Shown: positions 17,534-26,396 of the stretch, in pieces | How the letters are laid out: each line of letters begins with the position of its first letter | Position numbering within the stretch: the stretch's first letter is position 1 | NCBI GenBank assembly: GCA_019058315.1 | Contig: JAHPZH010000009.1 | Location: forward strand, 140,505-200,306 | Direction: 5' to 3' | DNA length: 59,802 nucleotides | Source: Candidatus Helarchaeota archaeon | GTDB taxonomy: Archaea; Asgardarchaeota; Lokiarchaeia; Helarchaeales; RDOG01 | The notes under the pieces: model-generated | What the model was told of the DNA's origin: nothing | Databases searched by the model: none | The model's input: the letters and a program-made list of their open reading frames with translations, nothing else | Made by a program: the position numbers and the translations under genes

Positions 17534-17803
17534 TTAGCATTGAAGGTCGAAAGTAATATTTGAAATCGGAATGACGAATATGTACCCTTTTCTGATGACA
17601 ACTGTGTGATAATATTCTGCTAGACCTAAAAACCCCTTTATAACACTCTCATCGCCTTCATATTTAAATACTACACTCACAGATCCCTTTTTAATCTCTG
17701 CTTTTTCATAGACTCTCTCGTCAATTAGCGGAATTTTCATCTCATTTACTATTTCATACACTTTTTTTACAAAATCTTCTTTGTCAATTTTCTCTTTTGG
17801 CAT
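17534..17803 (-). CDS. Small soluble protein, unknown
   Basis: The 89-residue protein is not recognised. It has a charged N-terminal helix (KEDFVKKVYEIVNEMKIP) and then alternating beta strands (GSVSVVFKYEGDES, HTVVIRKGYIFVIPISNITF), suggesting a compact alpha/beta fold. It stands alone on the minus strand between the proline-rich gene and the cofH/cofG pair, with about 300 bases of empty sequence upstream. Confidence 0.55.
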   Translation of the reverse strand: MPKEKIDKEDFVKKVYEIVNEMKIPLIDERVYEKAEIKKGSVSVVFKYEGDESVIKGFLGLAEYYHTVVIRKGYIFVIPISNITFDLQC

Positions 17804-18109
17804 TTTCGTATCCTCAAGAATTGTATTATTATTAATTTACAATAGATGTATTTTAATTAAACGAGTTAATATTAAGGTTTTACTTAACAATTTGAAATTC
17901 TTATTTTTTAAGATTATTTCAAAAAAATAAATTTATTTTAATTAAACATTATTTTTCTGAAATTGAGAGTTGAATGACAGTTTTTAATATTTTGAAATTT
18001 TAATTAAGCCGTTCTATTATGCTTTATTTGATAAATAGTGTATTAGGACAAAAGTGCTTATGAATTGAACAAATAATAAGTAAAAATTACATTTAAACAT
18101 ACAACGAAA
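17804..18109. other. AT-rich intergenic region
   Basis: These 306 bases lie upstream of the small minus-strand gene and downstream of cofH. They contain many A and T tracts. No gene, RNA or repeat was recognised. Confidence 0.45.
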
Positions 18110-19261
18110 TTACTGAATTAATTCATATACCGTAGATCTTTGGACGGGAACTCTACCGATATCTAAAATTATTTTTTTAATTCTATCAGGACTTATATAT
18201 TCCCCATATGTTGCACCTGCACTTTTTGAGATATTTTCTTCCATTAATGTTCCCCCAAAGTCGTTTGCACCTATAATCAAGGCATATTGGGCAAACTTCT
18301 CCCCCAATTTTACCCAAGAGACTTGGATATTATCAAAATTATGTAAAAATAAACGACTCACTGCATACATTCTCACATCTTCTATTCCAGTAGCTTCACT
18401 AAAATTAATATTATTTAATGCCATTATGTTTTGAAAAAGCGTTGTATTCCAGGGAATAAACGTAAGGGGAACAAATTCTGTAAATCCAGATGTTTCATTT
18501 TGAATTTGCCTAAGTATTTCTAAATGTTTTACTCGTTGCTCTAGAGTTTCTATATGACCATATAAAATAGTACATGTTGTTGGGATTTTCAATTGATGTG
18601 CAGTTTTTATAATTTCAATCCAAGTATTAACATCAACTTTATTGGGACAAATTATCTTTCTAATTTCATTATCAAGAATTTCGCTCGCTGTTCCTGGGAT
18701 GCTATCCAATCCAGCATCTCTTAAGAGACATAAGGTATCTTTTATAGATAAGCCGATTTTCGTGCCGCCATCGTAAATCTCTTGCGGTGAAAATCCATGA
18801 ATATGAATCTCTGGAAGTTCTTTTTTAATACTTTTAATTATTTTTTCATAATAGTATGCATCCACAGACGGATTAATACCCCCTTGAATACAAAGTTCTG
18901 TCGCTCCCATTTTCCAAGCTTCTTTGGCCCTCTTTAAAATTTCGTTTATAGTCAAATTATAAGCTTCTGGATCCTCCTTATTCTTAGAAAAAGCACAAAA
19001 TTTACATTTCTTAATACATATATTCGTAAAATTAATGTTCCTATTTATTACATATGTAACAATATCGCCTACTTTAGTCTTTCTAATATAATCTGCTGTT
19101 AAAGTTAAAGCACTCAATTCTAAATTTCTAACATTCATTAATTGTATGGCATCTTCCCGCGAAAGTTCTTTGTTTGATAGACTCTTCTCTAGAATTTCTG
19201 CTATCCGGGGGTCTAAGCCTGATAGCAATTGTTCAATTTTTTTTAATTGAATCTGTGTCAA
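18110..19261 (-). CDS. cofH: FO synthase subunit 2 (CofH), radical SAM
   Basis: The 383-residue radical SAM enzyme joins a tyrosine-derived radical to 5-amino-6-ribitylamino-uracil in FO (deazaflavin) synthesis. The [4Fe-4S] motif is CIKKCKFCAF near residue 80. ELCIQGGINPSVD and the HIHGFSPQEI segment are typical of CofH rather than CofG. The start is TTG at 19261, 14 bases after the cofG stop, so the genes form an operon. Together with cofC, cofD and the nitroreductase 13 kb away, this shows that the organism makes F420. Confidence 0.93.
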   Translation of the reverse strand: MTQIQLKKIEQLLSGLDPRIAEILEKSLSNKELSREDAIQLMNVRNLELSALTLTADYIRKTKVGDIVTYVINRNINFTNICIKKCKFCAFSKNKEDPEAYNLTINEILKRAKEAWKMGATELCIQGGINPSVDAYYYEKIIKSIKKELPEIHIHGFSPQEIYDGGTKIGLSIKDTLCLLRDAGLDSIPGTASEILDNEIRKIICPNKVDVNTWIEIIKTAHQLKIPTTCTILYGHIETLEQRVKHLEILRQIQNETSGFTEFVPLTFIPWNTTLFQNIMALNNINFSEATGIEDVRMYAVSRLFLHNFDNIQVSWVKLGEKFAQYALIIGANDFGGTLMEENISKSAGATYGEYISPDRIKKIILDIGRVPVQRSTVYELIQ

Positions 19262-19274
19262 AGTGAATCATTTT

Positions 19275-20438
19275 TTATTCTTTTAAGTAACCTTCTTCAT
19301 CAACAACAGATAAAATCTTTTCTTTAAGAAATTTTGGCAGAAATTTATCATTTATAAAAGATGGATAAATTGGTAATCTTTCTTTTAATTTAAAATAAAA
19401 ATTTTCTGTAATCCGACTGAGTTCGGATATTTTTGGCCAACTCATCTCAGGATTAATAAAATCGTGAGTAACTGGAGAAATTCCACCCCAATCATTAATC
19501 CCTGATAGAAGTAAATCGGATAAATTTTTCAGATTTAAATTGGGTGGAGCTTGAAGATTTATATTTTCTCTAAAAATCAATCTAGCTATAACAATTGTTT
19601 TTAAAACTGTTAAAAAATCTGGTGCGGGATGAGATCCCATGGGAGTATTTTCTTGAGGAACGAAATTTTGAATTATTATTTCTTGAATATGACCATACTT
19701 TTCATGTAACTTCTTTATAATTAATAGCGAATCGATTCGTTCTTCAACAGTTTCTCCAATTCCTACTAAAATACCAGTTGTAAAAGGAATTTTTAATTTC
19801 CCCGCAAGCTCCATAGTGTTTATTCTCAACTTTGGAACCTTCCCAGGACTAAATTCATGAGGACCTCCCTTATCACAAAGTCTATGACTGATATTTTCTA
19901 ACATTAGGCCAATACTCGCGTTTACATCTTTTAAAAGTTCTAATTCTTCTTTTTCTAAAATTCCTGGATTACTATGAGGAAATAGACCGATTTTTCCAAC
20001 TTCTTCGCATAAGTCTCGAAGATATTCAATTATACTAGAATATCCCCATTTTTTTAATAATTTTCTAATTTTATCGTATTTGGTTTCTGGTTTCTCTCCA
20101 AATGTAAAAAGAACTTCTTTACAATTATATTTTAGCCCTTTCTTTACAATTTCTATAACTTTGTCCTTCTCTAAAATATAAGATGAATTATCATTAGGAG
20201 ATCTCCGAAATCCACAATAAAGACAATTATTTCTACATAGATTTGTAAGTGGGATGAAAATATTTTTTGAGAAACTTATAATACCTTCTAACTGATTAAA
20301 TACTATATTTGTAGATAAATACATGAAATATAATAAACTTGATTTATCAAGAGAATATATAGTGAGAGCATCCTCTTTATTTATAGCTTCTCCTTTTATT
20401 ATTTTAAATAAAAGTTCCATATTTTCTGTATTTAACAT
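19275..20438 (-). CDS. cofG: FO synthase subunit 1 (CofG), radical SAM
   Basis: CofG (387 residues) closes the deazaflavin ring in FO synthesis. The radical SAM motif is CRNNCLYCGF near residue 75, and EVLFTFGEKPETKY and the PHSNPGILEKEEL stretch match CofG. About 60 residues precede the motif. It lies directly upstream of cofH with a 13-base gap. Its ATG at 20438 has a second in-frame ATG six codons in. Confidence 0.93.
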   Translation of the reverse strand: MLNTENMELLFKIIKGEAINKEDALTIYSLDKSSLLYFMYLSTNIVFNQLEGIISFSKNIFIPLTNLCRNNCLYCGFRRSPNDNSSYILEKDKVIEIVKKGLKYNCKEVLFTFGEKPETKYDKIRKLLKKWGYSSIIEYLRDLCEEVGKIGLFPHSNPGILEKEELELLKDVNASIGLMLENISHRLCDKGGPHEFSPGKVPKLRINTMELAGKLKIPFTTGILVGIGETVEERIDSLLIIKKLHEKYGHIQEIIIQNFVPQENTPMGSHPAPDFLTVLKTIVIARLIFRENINLQAPPNLNLKNLSDLLLSGINDWGGISPVTHDFINPEMSWPKISELSRITENFYFKLKERLPIYPSFINDKFLPKFLKEKILSVVDEEGYLKE

Positions 20439-20562
20439 TTTAAACTCTTGATTTTGTCTTATTTATATTTAAATTTTTATATCAATTTTAATTGATTTTT
20501 AAGTCATATAAGTTAGAATTAAATAATAGCTACAAATAAATTAAGGGTAATAATTTCTAGGG

Positions 20563-20754
20563 TTGATTCAATTTAAAAAATCAAACAAAATCTTATTAAT
20601 AACTCTAATTATTTATTCTGGATTCATGATTACCGTAATAATCTTAAATATAAATGAAATAACTCCAGAAATTATTGCATTGATTATTTTAGGTGCTTTT
20701 GTTTTAATTATTTTAATAAAAAGTATTGAGAGTTTCTTTAAATTAATGGAATGA
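20563..20754 (+). CDS. Small two-helix membrane protein
   Basis: The 63-residue ORF, starting at TTG, has two hydrophobic helices (about residues 10-28 and 37-53) separated by a polar turn and a short charged tail. The family is not recognised. It lies between cofG (divergent) and an aldo-keto reductase (convergent). A small ORF of this composition could occur by chance in AT-rich DNA, but the two-helix pattern is coherent. Confidence 0.4.
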   Translation: MIQFKKSNKILLITLIIYSGFMITVIILNINEITPEIIALIILGAFVLIILIKSIESFFKLME

Positions 20755-20775
20755 ATTAATTCGAGTATTCGTTAA

Positions 20776-21603
20776 TCAATATCCTGGCGGATACCATCCG
20801 ATTCTTAAGTTTTGATTAAGTGCATCAAGAGTTTTCATATCTTCAGGAGAAATTGAAAAATCAAATATATTTGCATTTTGTTTTATTCGTTCAGGATTTG
20901 AAGATTTAGGAATAGGCACTACTTGGTGTTGAATACACCATCTTATAAGTATTTGAGCAACAGATTTTGAGTATTTATTTGCAATCTTTATTAAATTTTT
21001 ATCGTTTAATTTCTTAGCTTGTGTTAAAGGACTATATGCTTCTAATTGTATGCCGTTTTGACGACAAAAGTCTAATAAATTTTCTTGATAGAGAAAAGGA
21101 TGAAATTCAACTTGATTAAGAGTTGGGGGTATTGAGGATTTTTCTAGAAATTCCTTTAAATGGTTAATCTTAAAATTACTCACTCCAATTGCTCTACATT
21201 TCCCTTCTATATATAATTTTTCAAATGCTTTCCAAGTTTCTAATAATTGACTCCCAACAGGCCAGTGTATTAATAATAAATCTACATATTCCATATCTAA
21301 ATCTTTTAGACTCTTTTTAAAAGATTTAATAGCTGCATCATACCCAAAATCAGAGAACCATACTTTTGTAGTTATGAATATTTCTTCACGTGAGATTCCA
21401 CTCTTTTTTACTGCTCTTCCTACTTCAGCCTCATTTCCATACATTCTAGCTGTATCAATGAGTCTATAACCTACATCTAAAGCACGAAGAACGGCATCTT
21501 CTATCATATTGATTTTGATAGCTTGATATGTTCCAAGTCCTATAATAGGAATTTTTACTCCATTGCTGAGGGTGTAGGTGTTTTTAATTGTGATATCTGG
21601 CAT
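20776..21603 (-). CDS. Aldo-keto reductase (2,5-diketo-gluconate reductase-like)
   Basis: This (beta/alpha)8 NAD(P)H-dependent oxidoreductase has 275 residues. The catalytic tetrad is visible as Asp and Tyr in LIDTARMYGNE, Lys in ITTKVW and His in LLIHWPVG. The cofactor segment PIPKSSNPERIKQN is near the C-terminus. The branch looks like small-molecule carbonyl reductases of the AKR5 type. It is divergent from another aldo-keto reductase, sharing a 74-base promoter region. The physiological substrate is unknown. Confidence 0.9.
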   Translation of the reverse strand: MPDITIKNTYTLSNGVKIPIIGLGTYQAIKINMIEDAVLRALDVGYRLIDTARMYGNEAEVGRAVKKSGISREEIFITTKVWFSDFGYDAAIKSFKKSLKDLDMEYVDLLLIHWPVGSQLLETWKAFEKLYIEGKCRAIGVSNFKINHLKEFLEKSSIPPTLNQVEFHPFLYQENLLDFCRQNGIQLEAYSPLTQAKKLNDKNLIKIANKYSKSVAQILIRWCIQHQVVPIPKSSNPERIKQNANIFDFSISPEDMKTLDALNQNLRIGWYPPGY

Positions 21604-21677
21604 TAGATCACCTATCGATATTTTATATATGGATGATCTTTTCTAATATTTAATCGATATGGTTTATGGGTGTATAA

Positions 21678-22610
21678 ATGGACTATACTATACTTGGACG
21701 CACAGGATTGAAAGTAAGCGTTATGGGTTTGGGATGCGGTGGCCCAAGTCGTATAGGAAAAGGAACTGGAAGGAGCAAGGAAGAATCTATTGCATTAATT
21801 CGACAAGCTATAGACTATGGCATCAATTTCATAGATACATCGGAAATTTACGGGACCGAAAAAATCATAGGTATTGCTATAGAAGGTATGGACCGTGAGT
21901 CTTTGATCATATCAACTAAAAAACAGACTATGGATAGAATCACTCCAGAAAAAGTTCAAAAAAGTCTTGAAAAAAGTTTGAAGAAGCTTGGTACTGATTA
22001 CATTGATATTTATCATCTTCATGCAGTGAGACTGAAAGATTATGATTATCTTGCTACAAAAATTGTTCCCACTCTTCAGGAACTCCAAAAAGAAGGTAAA
22101 ATACGTTATATTGGAATAACTGAACAATTTATTTCGGATACAGGGCATAAAATGCTACAAAGGGCATTAAAAGATGATTTCTGGGATGTGATGATGGTCG
22201 GTTTTAACATGCTCAATCAATCTGCACGTGATCGGGTCTTTCCAAAAACAATAGAGAAAAATATTGGTGTATTGATCATGTTCGCTGTGCGTCTCGCACT
22301 TAGTAGACCTAATTATCTTAAGCAAGTTATTGGACAATTAATAGAAAAAAAGCTAGTAAATGTGTCCAATATTAATGAAAAAAACTTATTAGATTTTCTT
22401 ATTCATAAGGATGGAGCGGAGAATATAATAGACGCTGCATATCGATTTTGCCGCTATGAACCGGGAACTCATGTTATTCTTTCAGGAACTGGGAACGCAG
22501 AACATTTAAAATCAAATATTAAATCTTTTTCTAGACCACCACTTCCACAAGAGGATTTAATAAGACTTAAAAATATATTTAAAAATGTTGATTCGATTTC
22601 AGGGCATTAA
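21678..22610 (+). CDS. Aldo-keto reductase family protein
   Basis: This 310-residue protein is from a different aldo-keto reductase branch than its neighbour (starts MDYTILGRTGLKVSVMGLG). Catalytic residues appear as FIDTSEIYGTE (Asp, Tyr), ISTKKQ (Lys) and YHLHAV (His). The C-terminal VILSGTGNAEHLKSNI is the NADP-phosphate-binding region. Divergent transcription from the gene at 21603 suggests shared control. Confidence 0.88.
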   Translation: MDYTILGRTGLKVSVMGLGCGGPSRIGKGTGRSKEESIALIRQAIDYGINFIDTSEIYGTEKIIGIAIEGMDRESLIISTKKQTMDRITPEKVQKSLEKSLKKLGTDYIDIYHLHAVRLKDYDYLATKIVPTLQELQKEGKIRYIGITEQFISDTGHKMLQRALKDDFWDVMMVGFNMLNQSARDRVFPKTIEKNIGVLIMFAVRLALSRPNYLKQVIGQLIEKKLVNVSNINEKNLLDFLIHKDGAENIIDAAYRFCRYEPGTHVILSGTGNAEHLKSNIKSFSRPPLPQEDLIRLKNIFKNVDSISGH

Positions 22611-22646
22611 TTTTTTACAGAATTTAATAATTAGGAGGTATTTAAA

Positions 22647-22802
22647 ATAGATGATGAAGTTATTGGGCTATGCCCATCATGCGATGCTGTATTAATTGCT
22701 GAAGATATTAAGGATATTACTTTTAGAGGAATTTCCCGTAGACATTCTGCCTATATCTGTCTAAAATGCAATCATATCATAGGATTTTCGAGTAGAGCAT
22801 AA
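22647..22802 (+). CDS. Zinc-ribbon microprotein A, apparent ATA start
   Basis: The 51-codon frame reads DDEVIGLCPSCDAVLIAEDI and ends YICLKCNHIIGFSSRA, a four-cysteine zinc ribbon (CPSC...CLKC). A consensus Shine-Dalgarno AGGAGG (22633-22638) is followed after 8 bases by ATA at 22647. There is no in-frame ATG, GTG or TTG between the upstream stop (TAG 22632) and the first zinc motif. A paralogue at 47538 has the same AGGAGGTATT-AAAATA leader. An AUA start is therefore the simplest reading. The function is unknown. Confidence 0.75.
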   Translation: MDDEVIGLCPSCDAVLIAEDIKDITFRGISRRHSAYICLKCNHIIGFSSRA

Positions 22803-22826
22803 TAACATAAATATGATTTCAGATTA

Positions 22827-23036
22827 TTATTTATAACCTGCAAAATGTTCAAAATTTTCCAACCGTACTAATATTATATCATCTTCTATATGAAAGATGC
22901 AACGATTATCACTTCTTTCACAACCAAAGATATTTTCAAGGAGCTGTCCAAATCTTAGATCTGGATATTTCTTCCATATTCTACTTATCTCTTTTAATAT
23001 TTTGTCAATTCTTTCTGGATCTCTCATTTTTAACAC
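22827..23036 (-). CDS. Small protein with RDPERIDKIL motif
   Basis: The 69-residue protein (possibly starting at the second Met) reads RDPERIDKILKEISRIWKKY then PDLRFGQLLENI. This matches the pattern of a widespread small family of unknown function found in bacteria, phages and archaea. It ends with an acidic beta segment. It sits between the zinc-ribbon microprotein (convergent) and the ferredoxin gene on the same strand. Confidence 0.7.
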   Translation of the reverse strand: MLKMRDPERIDKILKEISRIWKKYPDLRFGQLLENIFGCERSDNRCIFHIEDDIILVRLENFEHFAGYK

Positions 23037-23101
23037 TAAAGTTGTTATTAAGCATATCTGTTTGTTAATTTCATATAAAAAAGAAAATTGAATTTTTATG
23101 T

Positions 23102-24262
23102 TTATCCTCCAGCTATGATAGCTTGAAAAAGTTCTGCGAATGATATTTCTCCTTTCTCTTGTTGAATTGATTCAAGTGCCCTCGTAGGAACATCACGAAC
23201 TTTAACCATCGAGATTGCGTTTTCCGGGCAGTTTGCTGCACAAACACCACATCCAATGCACAAATTGAGGTTATAAATTAGTTCATCTTCCCCAGATGGA
23301 TGCGAAATTGCTTCCATAGGGCACATATCTACGCATTTCTCACATAAAATACATAACTCTGCATCACGCTTGGGTGCAAAATTACTCTGGCTAATGAATT
23401 TAAGTTCAAATTTAGTTTTGCTAGTTGGGAGAAGAGCACCACAATGACACTTACAACAGTTACAAATCGAAAAAACTTGATCTTTCGAAGCACCCATAAT
23501 GGTATGAACAAGCCCTGCCTCCTCAGTTTTTTTAATATAATCAATTGCTTCTTCTTTTGTTAATGGTCTTGCAAAACCTGCTTGGACCGCCATTTGGGCA
23601 ACTATCCCAACAACAAAACACCCCATTTCAGCTGGAGCTACTTCACAAGGTTCGCCGCTCATTTCTCCTATCAATCGGCATGGACAAGTTAGTACACCAA
23701 ACATTTCATTCTTATCTATCATATCTTTAACTAACTCTTTAGAAATCACTTTTTGTTCAATGTCCATTGTTTCGTCAATCTTTATTAATCGCTCTTGTGC
23801 TTCATATGGAAGAAGTGGTGAGGTAAATCCAGATCTTTCTAGTATGCTTCTGGCTTCCTCTGTTTGTTGTGTCAATGACGATAAATTCTTAATTAAAAAT
23901 CGGTAAAGAACTGCTGCTTTTTCCAGATTCTCTTTGGTATCAGTTTTTGCAATAAAATATCCTTCAAATACTCCTGGTAAGAGGGGAACCAATCCATATT
24001 TAGTTCCAATTTTAGCAATAGTATGCCGTTTTACTAGGTTTTTTAAAATTGGTTTTATTTCTGTTTTCGGAATACCCGTTTTCTCAACTAATTCTTTTAT
24101 AGAAATAACTTTTCCAGATTTTGGAAAATGAGAAAGAATCTTAATAGCTTCATCATTCCAAAAAACTTTCATTAAGTCAATGATTTTTTCGTGTTTTGGG
24201 GTACTAAATGCCCCTATTGACAGTTTTTGCCTTACATTTTCATATAAATCTGCTTCGGTCAT
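23102..24262 (-). CDS. Winged-helix / cysteine-rich / 2x[4Fe-4S] ferredoxin protein (copy 1)
   Basis: The 386-residue protein combines a predicted winged helix at about residues 35-95 (ISIKELVEKTGIPKTEIKPI), a central region with extra cysteines (TCPCRL at about 200; ICNCCKCHC at about 275) and two C-terminal ferredoxin motifs (CILCEKCVDMCP and CIGCGVCAANCP). A paralogue lies at 52331. The combination suggests a redox-sensing regulator or an electron-transfer subunit with a nucleic-acid-binding head. The central Cys clusters could hold another metal centre. The exact role is unknown. Confidence 0.82.
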   Translation of the reverse strand: MTEADLYENVRQKLSIGAFSTPKHEKIIDLMKVFWNDEAIKILSHFPKSGKVISIKELVEKTGIPKTEIKPILKNLVKRHTIAKIGTKYGLVPLLPGVFEGYFIAKTDTKENLEKAAVLYRFLIKNLSSLTQQTEEARSILERSGFTSPLLPYEAQERLIKIDETMDIEQKVISKELVKDMIDKNEMFGVLTCPCRLIGEMSGEPCEVAPAEMGCFVVGIVAQMAVQAGFARPLTKEEAIDYIKKTEEAGLVHTIMGASKDQVFSICNCCKCHCGALLPTSKTKFELKFISQSNFAPKRDAELCILCEKCVDMCPMEAISHPSGEDELIYNLNLCIGCGVCAANCPENAISMVKVRDVPTRALESIQQEKGEISFAELFQAIIAGG

Positions 24263-24413
24263 TTTTAATAACTTCCCAATTAATCAAATAGTCAATTTAG
24301 AAATAATTAATTATTATTAGATTAATTGGTGTTATAAAATAATCTTACTAAAAAAAAAATGATAATTGAAGATTATTGGAAAATAGAAACTAAAATAAAG
24401 GGCGAAAGTTCTG

Positions 24414-25598
24414 ATGTTTTTCAATTCAAAATATGAAGATTTAAAAGAAATCGTTAAAAATAAAAAATTTCCACTAGTAATTTGTGATTTAAATGCATTT
24501 AAGCAAAATTTGGAAAAAGTTGGAAATTATTTAAGAATAATGAATAAAAAGATGAGGGTTTGTACCAAATCATTAAGAGTTCCAGAATTAATTAAGTACG
24601 TGGAAGAGCAAAATTTTGTAAATGGAATTTTTGCTTATAATTCAGCAGAAGTCTTATTTTATGCTGAAAATTTTGAGATTAAGGATATTTTATTGGGTTA
24701 TCCAACATATTCTAATGTTGATGTCGAAGAATTATGTAAAGCAGCTTCAATTCCTGGAAAAAATATTACCGTTATGGTGGATGATGTAATACACATTAAT
24801 TTACTAAATAAACTAGCAGAAAAAAACGAAGTTAAGTTCAAAATTTTAATTGAAGTTGATGTTTCAGATAATTTTTTAGGTAGGACCGTAGGTGTTTTAA
24901 GAAGTCCGTTAAGAAATGCAGATGAAGTTATTAAAGTTGCAAAAAAGGTTGAAGAGGCTAAAAATCTAGAATTTAGAGGTATAATGGGATATGAAGCACA
25001 AAACGCAAGTTTAGGTGATGATAAGATACTAATAAGGTGGGTTAAAAAAAGATCCAGAAAAAATGTAAATATTTGGCGACAAAATATCGTAGATGCTTTA
25101 AAAAACGCAGGTTTTCAATTAGAAGTTGTTGATGGTGGAGGTTCGGGTTGTTTCCAAGAGACAGCTGCAGAAGAAACTGTTACCGAAATTGGAATTGGAT
25201 CATTACTATTCAAACCACATATTTTTGATTCCATTAGATCTTTAAATGAATTCATACCTTCCCTATTTTTCGCAATTCAAATTGTAAGAAAACCAAGAAA
25301 AAATGTAGCTACAGCATTTTCAGGAGGATATGTCAGTTCTGGAAGTGTTAGGGCTCTACCAAAACCAGTTATACCTAAAAATTTAACCACATCAAAAGAT
25401 GAAGAATTTGGAGAGGTTCAAACACCTTTGATTTTTAACTCAAAAAAAATAAGTATAAATCTGGGAGATCCGATCTTTTGTAGATTCGGTAAAGCTGGAG
25501 AACCCCTAGAACATTTTAACGAAGTTCATATTTATAGTAATGGCGAAATAATTGATAAATATAAAACATATAGGGGTTTTGGTAAAAAATTTTATTAG
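24414..25598 (+). CDS. Fold-type III PLP enzyme, D-threonine aldolase/amino-acid deaminase-like
   Basis: The 394-residue protein has an alanine-racemase-like N-terminal barrel with the likely PLP lysine in VCTKSLRVPEL (about residue 60). A GGGSGCF phosphate-binding loop is near residue 240, and the C-terminal domain (GEVQTPLIF, FGKAGEPLEHFNEV, TYRGFGKKFY) belongs to the metal-activated DSD1/D-threonine aldolase group. The likely reactions are aldol cleavage or deamination of D-hydroxy amino acids. Relatives are common in bacteria, so horizontal gain is plausible. It overlaps the convergent CPBP gene by 4 bases. Confidence 0.82.
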   Translation: MFFNSKYEDLKEIVKNKKFPLVICDLNAFKQNLEKVGNYLRIMNKKMRVCTKSLRVPELIKYVEEQNFVNGIFAYNSAEVLFYAENFEIKDILLGYPTYSNVDVEELCKAASIPGKNITVMVDDVIHINLLNKLAEKNEVKFKILIEVDVSDNFLGRTVGVLRSPLRNADEVIKVAKKVEEAKNLEFRGIMGYEAQNASLGDDKILIRWVKKRSRKNVNIWRQNIVDALKNAGFQLEVVDGGGSGCFQETAAEETVTEIGIGSLLFKPHIFDSIRSLNEFIPSLFFAIQIVRKPRKNVATAFSGGYVSSGSVRALPKPVIPKNLTTSKDEEFGEVQTPLIFNSKKISINLGDPIFCRFGKAGEPLEHFNEVHIYSNGEIIDKYKTYRGFGKKFY

Positions 25599-26329
25599 AA
25601 AAGAGGGGCAGGTCTTAATAATAGTGGGAGAATTACTACAAGCATCATAGGAAAAATACTTAGAAAATTAGCACATGAATGATAGAAGCTTTGTGGAATT
25701 AATCTCCCAGAGCGATGCAGAACCCACATCCAAATAAAACCACTACTCCATGTCATTAACAATATACCACTCCATGCAAAAAACCAAAATTCATTCCATG
25801 GAAATAAATGAATTACAAATGCTGTATGCCAAAATGCGAATGAAATGGGTGCAAAGGCGAGACGTCCTTTTTGTGATACACCAGCATTAATTCCAACATC
25901 TTCCATGCAAGCTCTCCAATAAATTTCTTCTGAAGGTCCATTGATTACTGATGCGATTATAATAAGTATATACATCCCAAATGAGAGGTGACCTGCATAG
26001 TTTATGATAAATAATGGTATAGAATAGATTAAAGGTCCATAAACTAGTAAATATTGTAACCAAAGATAATCACCTTTTAGTTTTAATGTGAGTTTAAAAC
26101 GTTCTTCTTTAAAGACTCCTCCACGTTTAAATCTATAAAAAAGTGTGAAAATCCAAATAGTAACCCAATAAATTAATAAAACTGGAACCCATCTTAAGTC
26201 TATAGAGACTAAAGGGTAAAATAAGTAAGAACTAAAGGTCACAATAACAGGAATGAGAAACGGTACAAGCCAAAAATATACTTTTGAAAAAGTATCATTA
26301 CTTTCAGATTTTTGTTCCATTAAAATCAC
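25595..26329 (-). CDS. CPBP-family intramembrane metalloprotease
   Basis: This is a 244-residue polytopic membrane protein. The three CPBP/Rce1 motifs are present: EExxxR in SEEIYWRA, FxxxH in FAFWH, and HxxxN in YHSCANF. Related enzymes cleave prenylated CaaX proteins in eukaryotes or act in immunity and peptide maturation in bacteria. Neither GTPase in the window has a C-terminal cysteine box, so a CaaX role is not supported here. Start codons at 26329 or the Met four residues later are both possible. Confidence 0.85.
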   Translation of the reverse strand: MILMEQKSESNDTFSKVYFWLVPFLIPVIVTFSSYLFYPLVSIDLRWVPVLLIYWVTIWIFTLFYRFKRGGVFKEERFKLTLKLKGDYLWLQYLLVYGPLIYSIPLFIINYAGHLSFGMYILIIIASVINGPSEEIYWRACMEDVGINAGVSQKGRLAFAPISFAFWHTAFVIHLFPWNEFWFFAWSGILLMTWSSGFIWMWVLHRSGRLIPQSFYHSCANFLSIFPMMLVVILPLLLRPAPLF

Positions 26330-26396
26330 TCTTAATTTTATAAAATAATTGTCTCAAAAATGAAAAAAAAGATTTTGTTTTAATTAAAGATAAATT

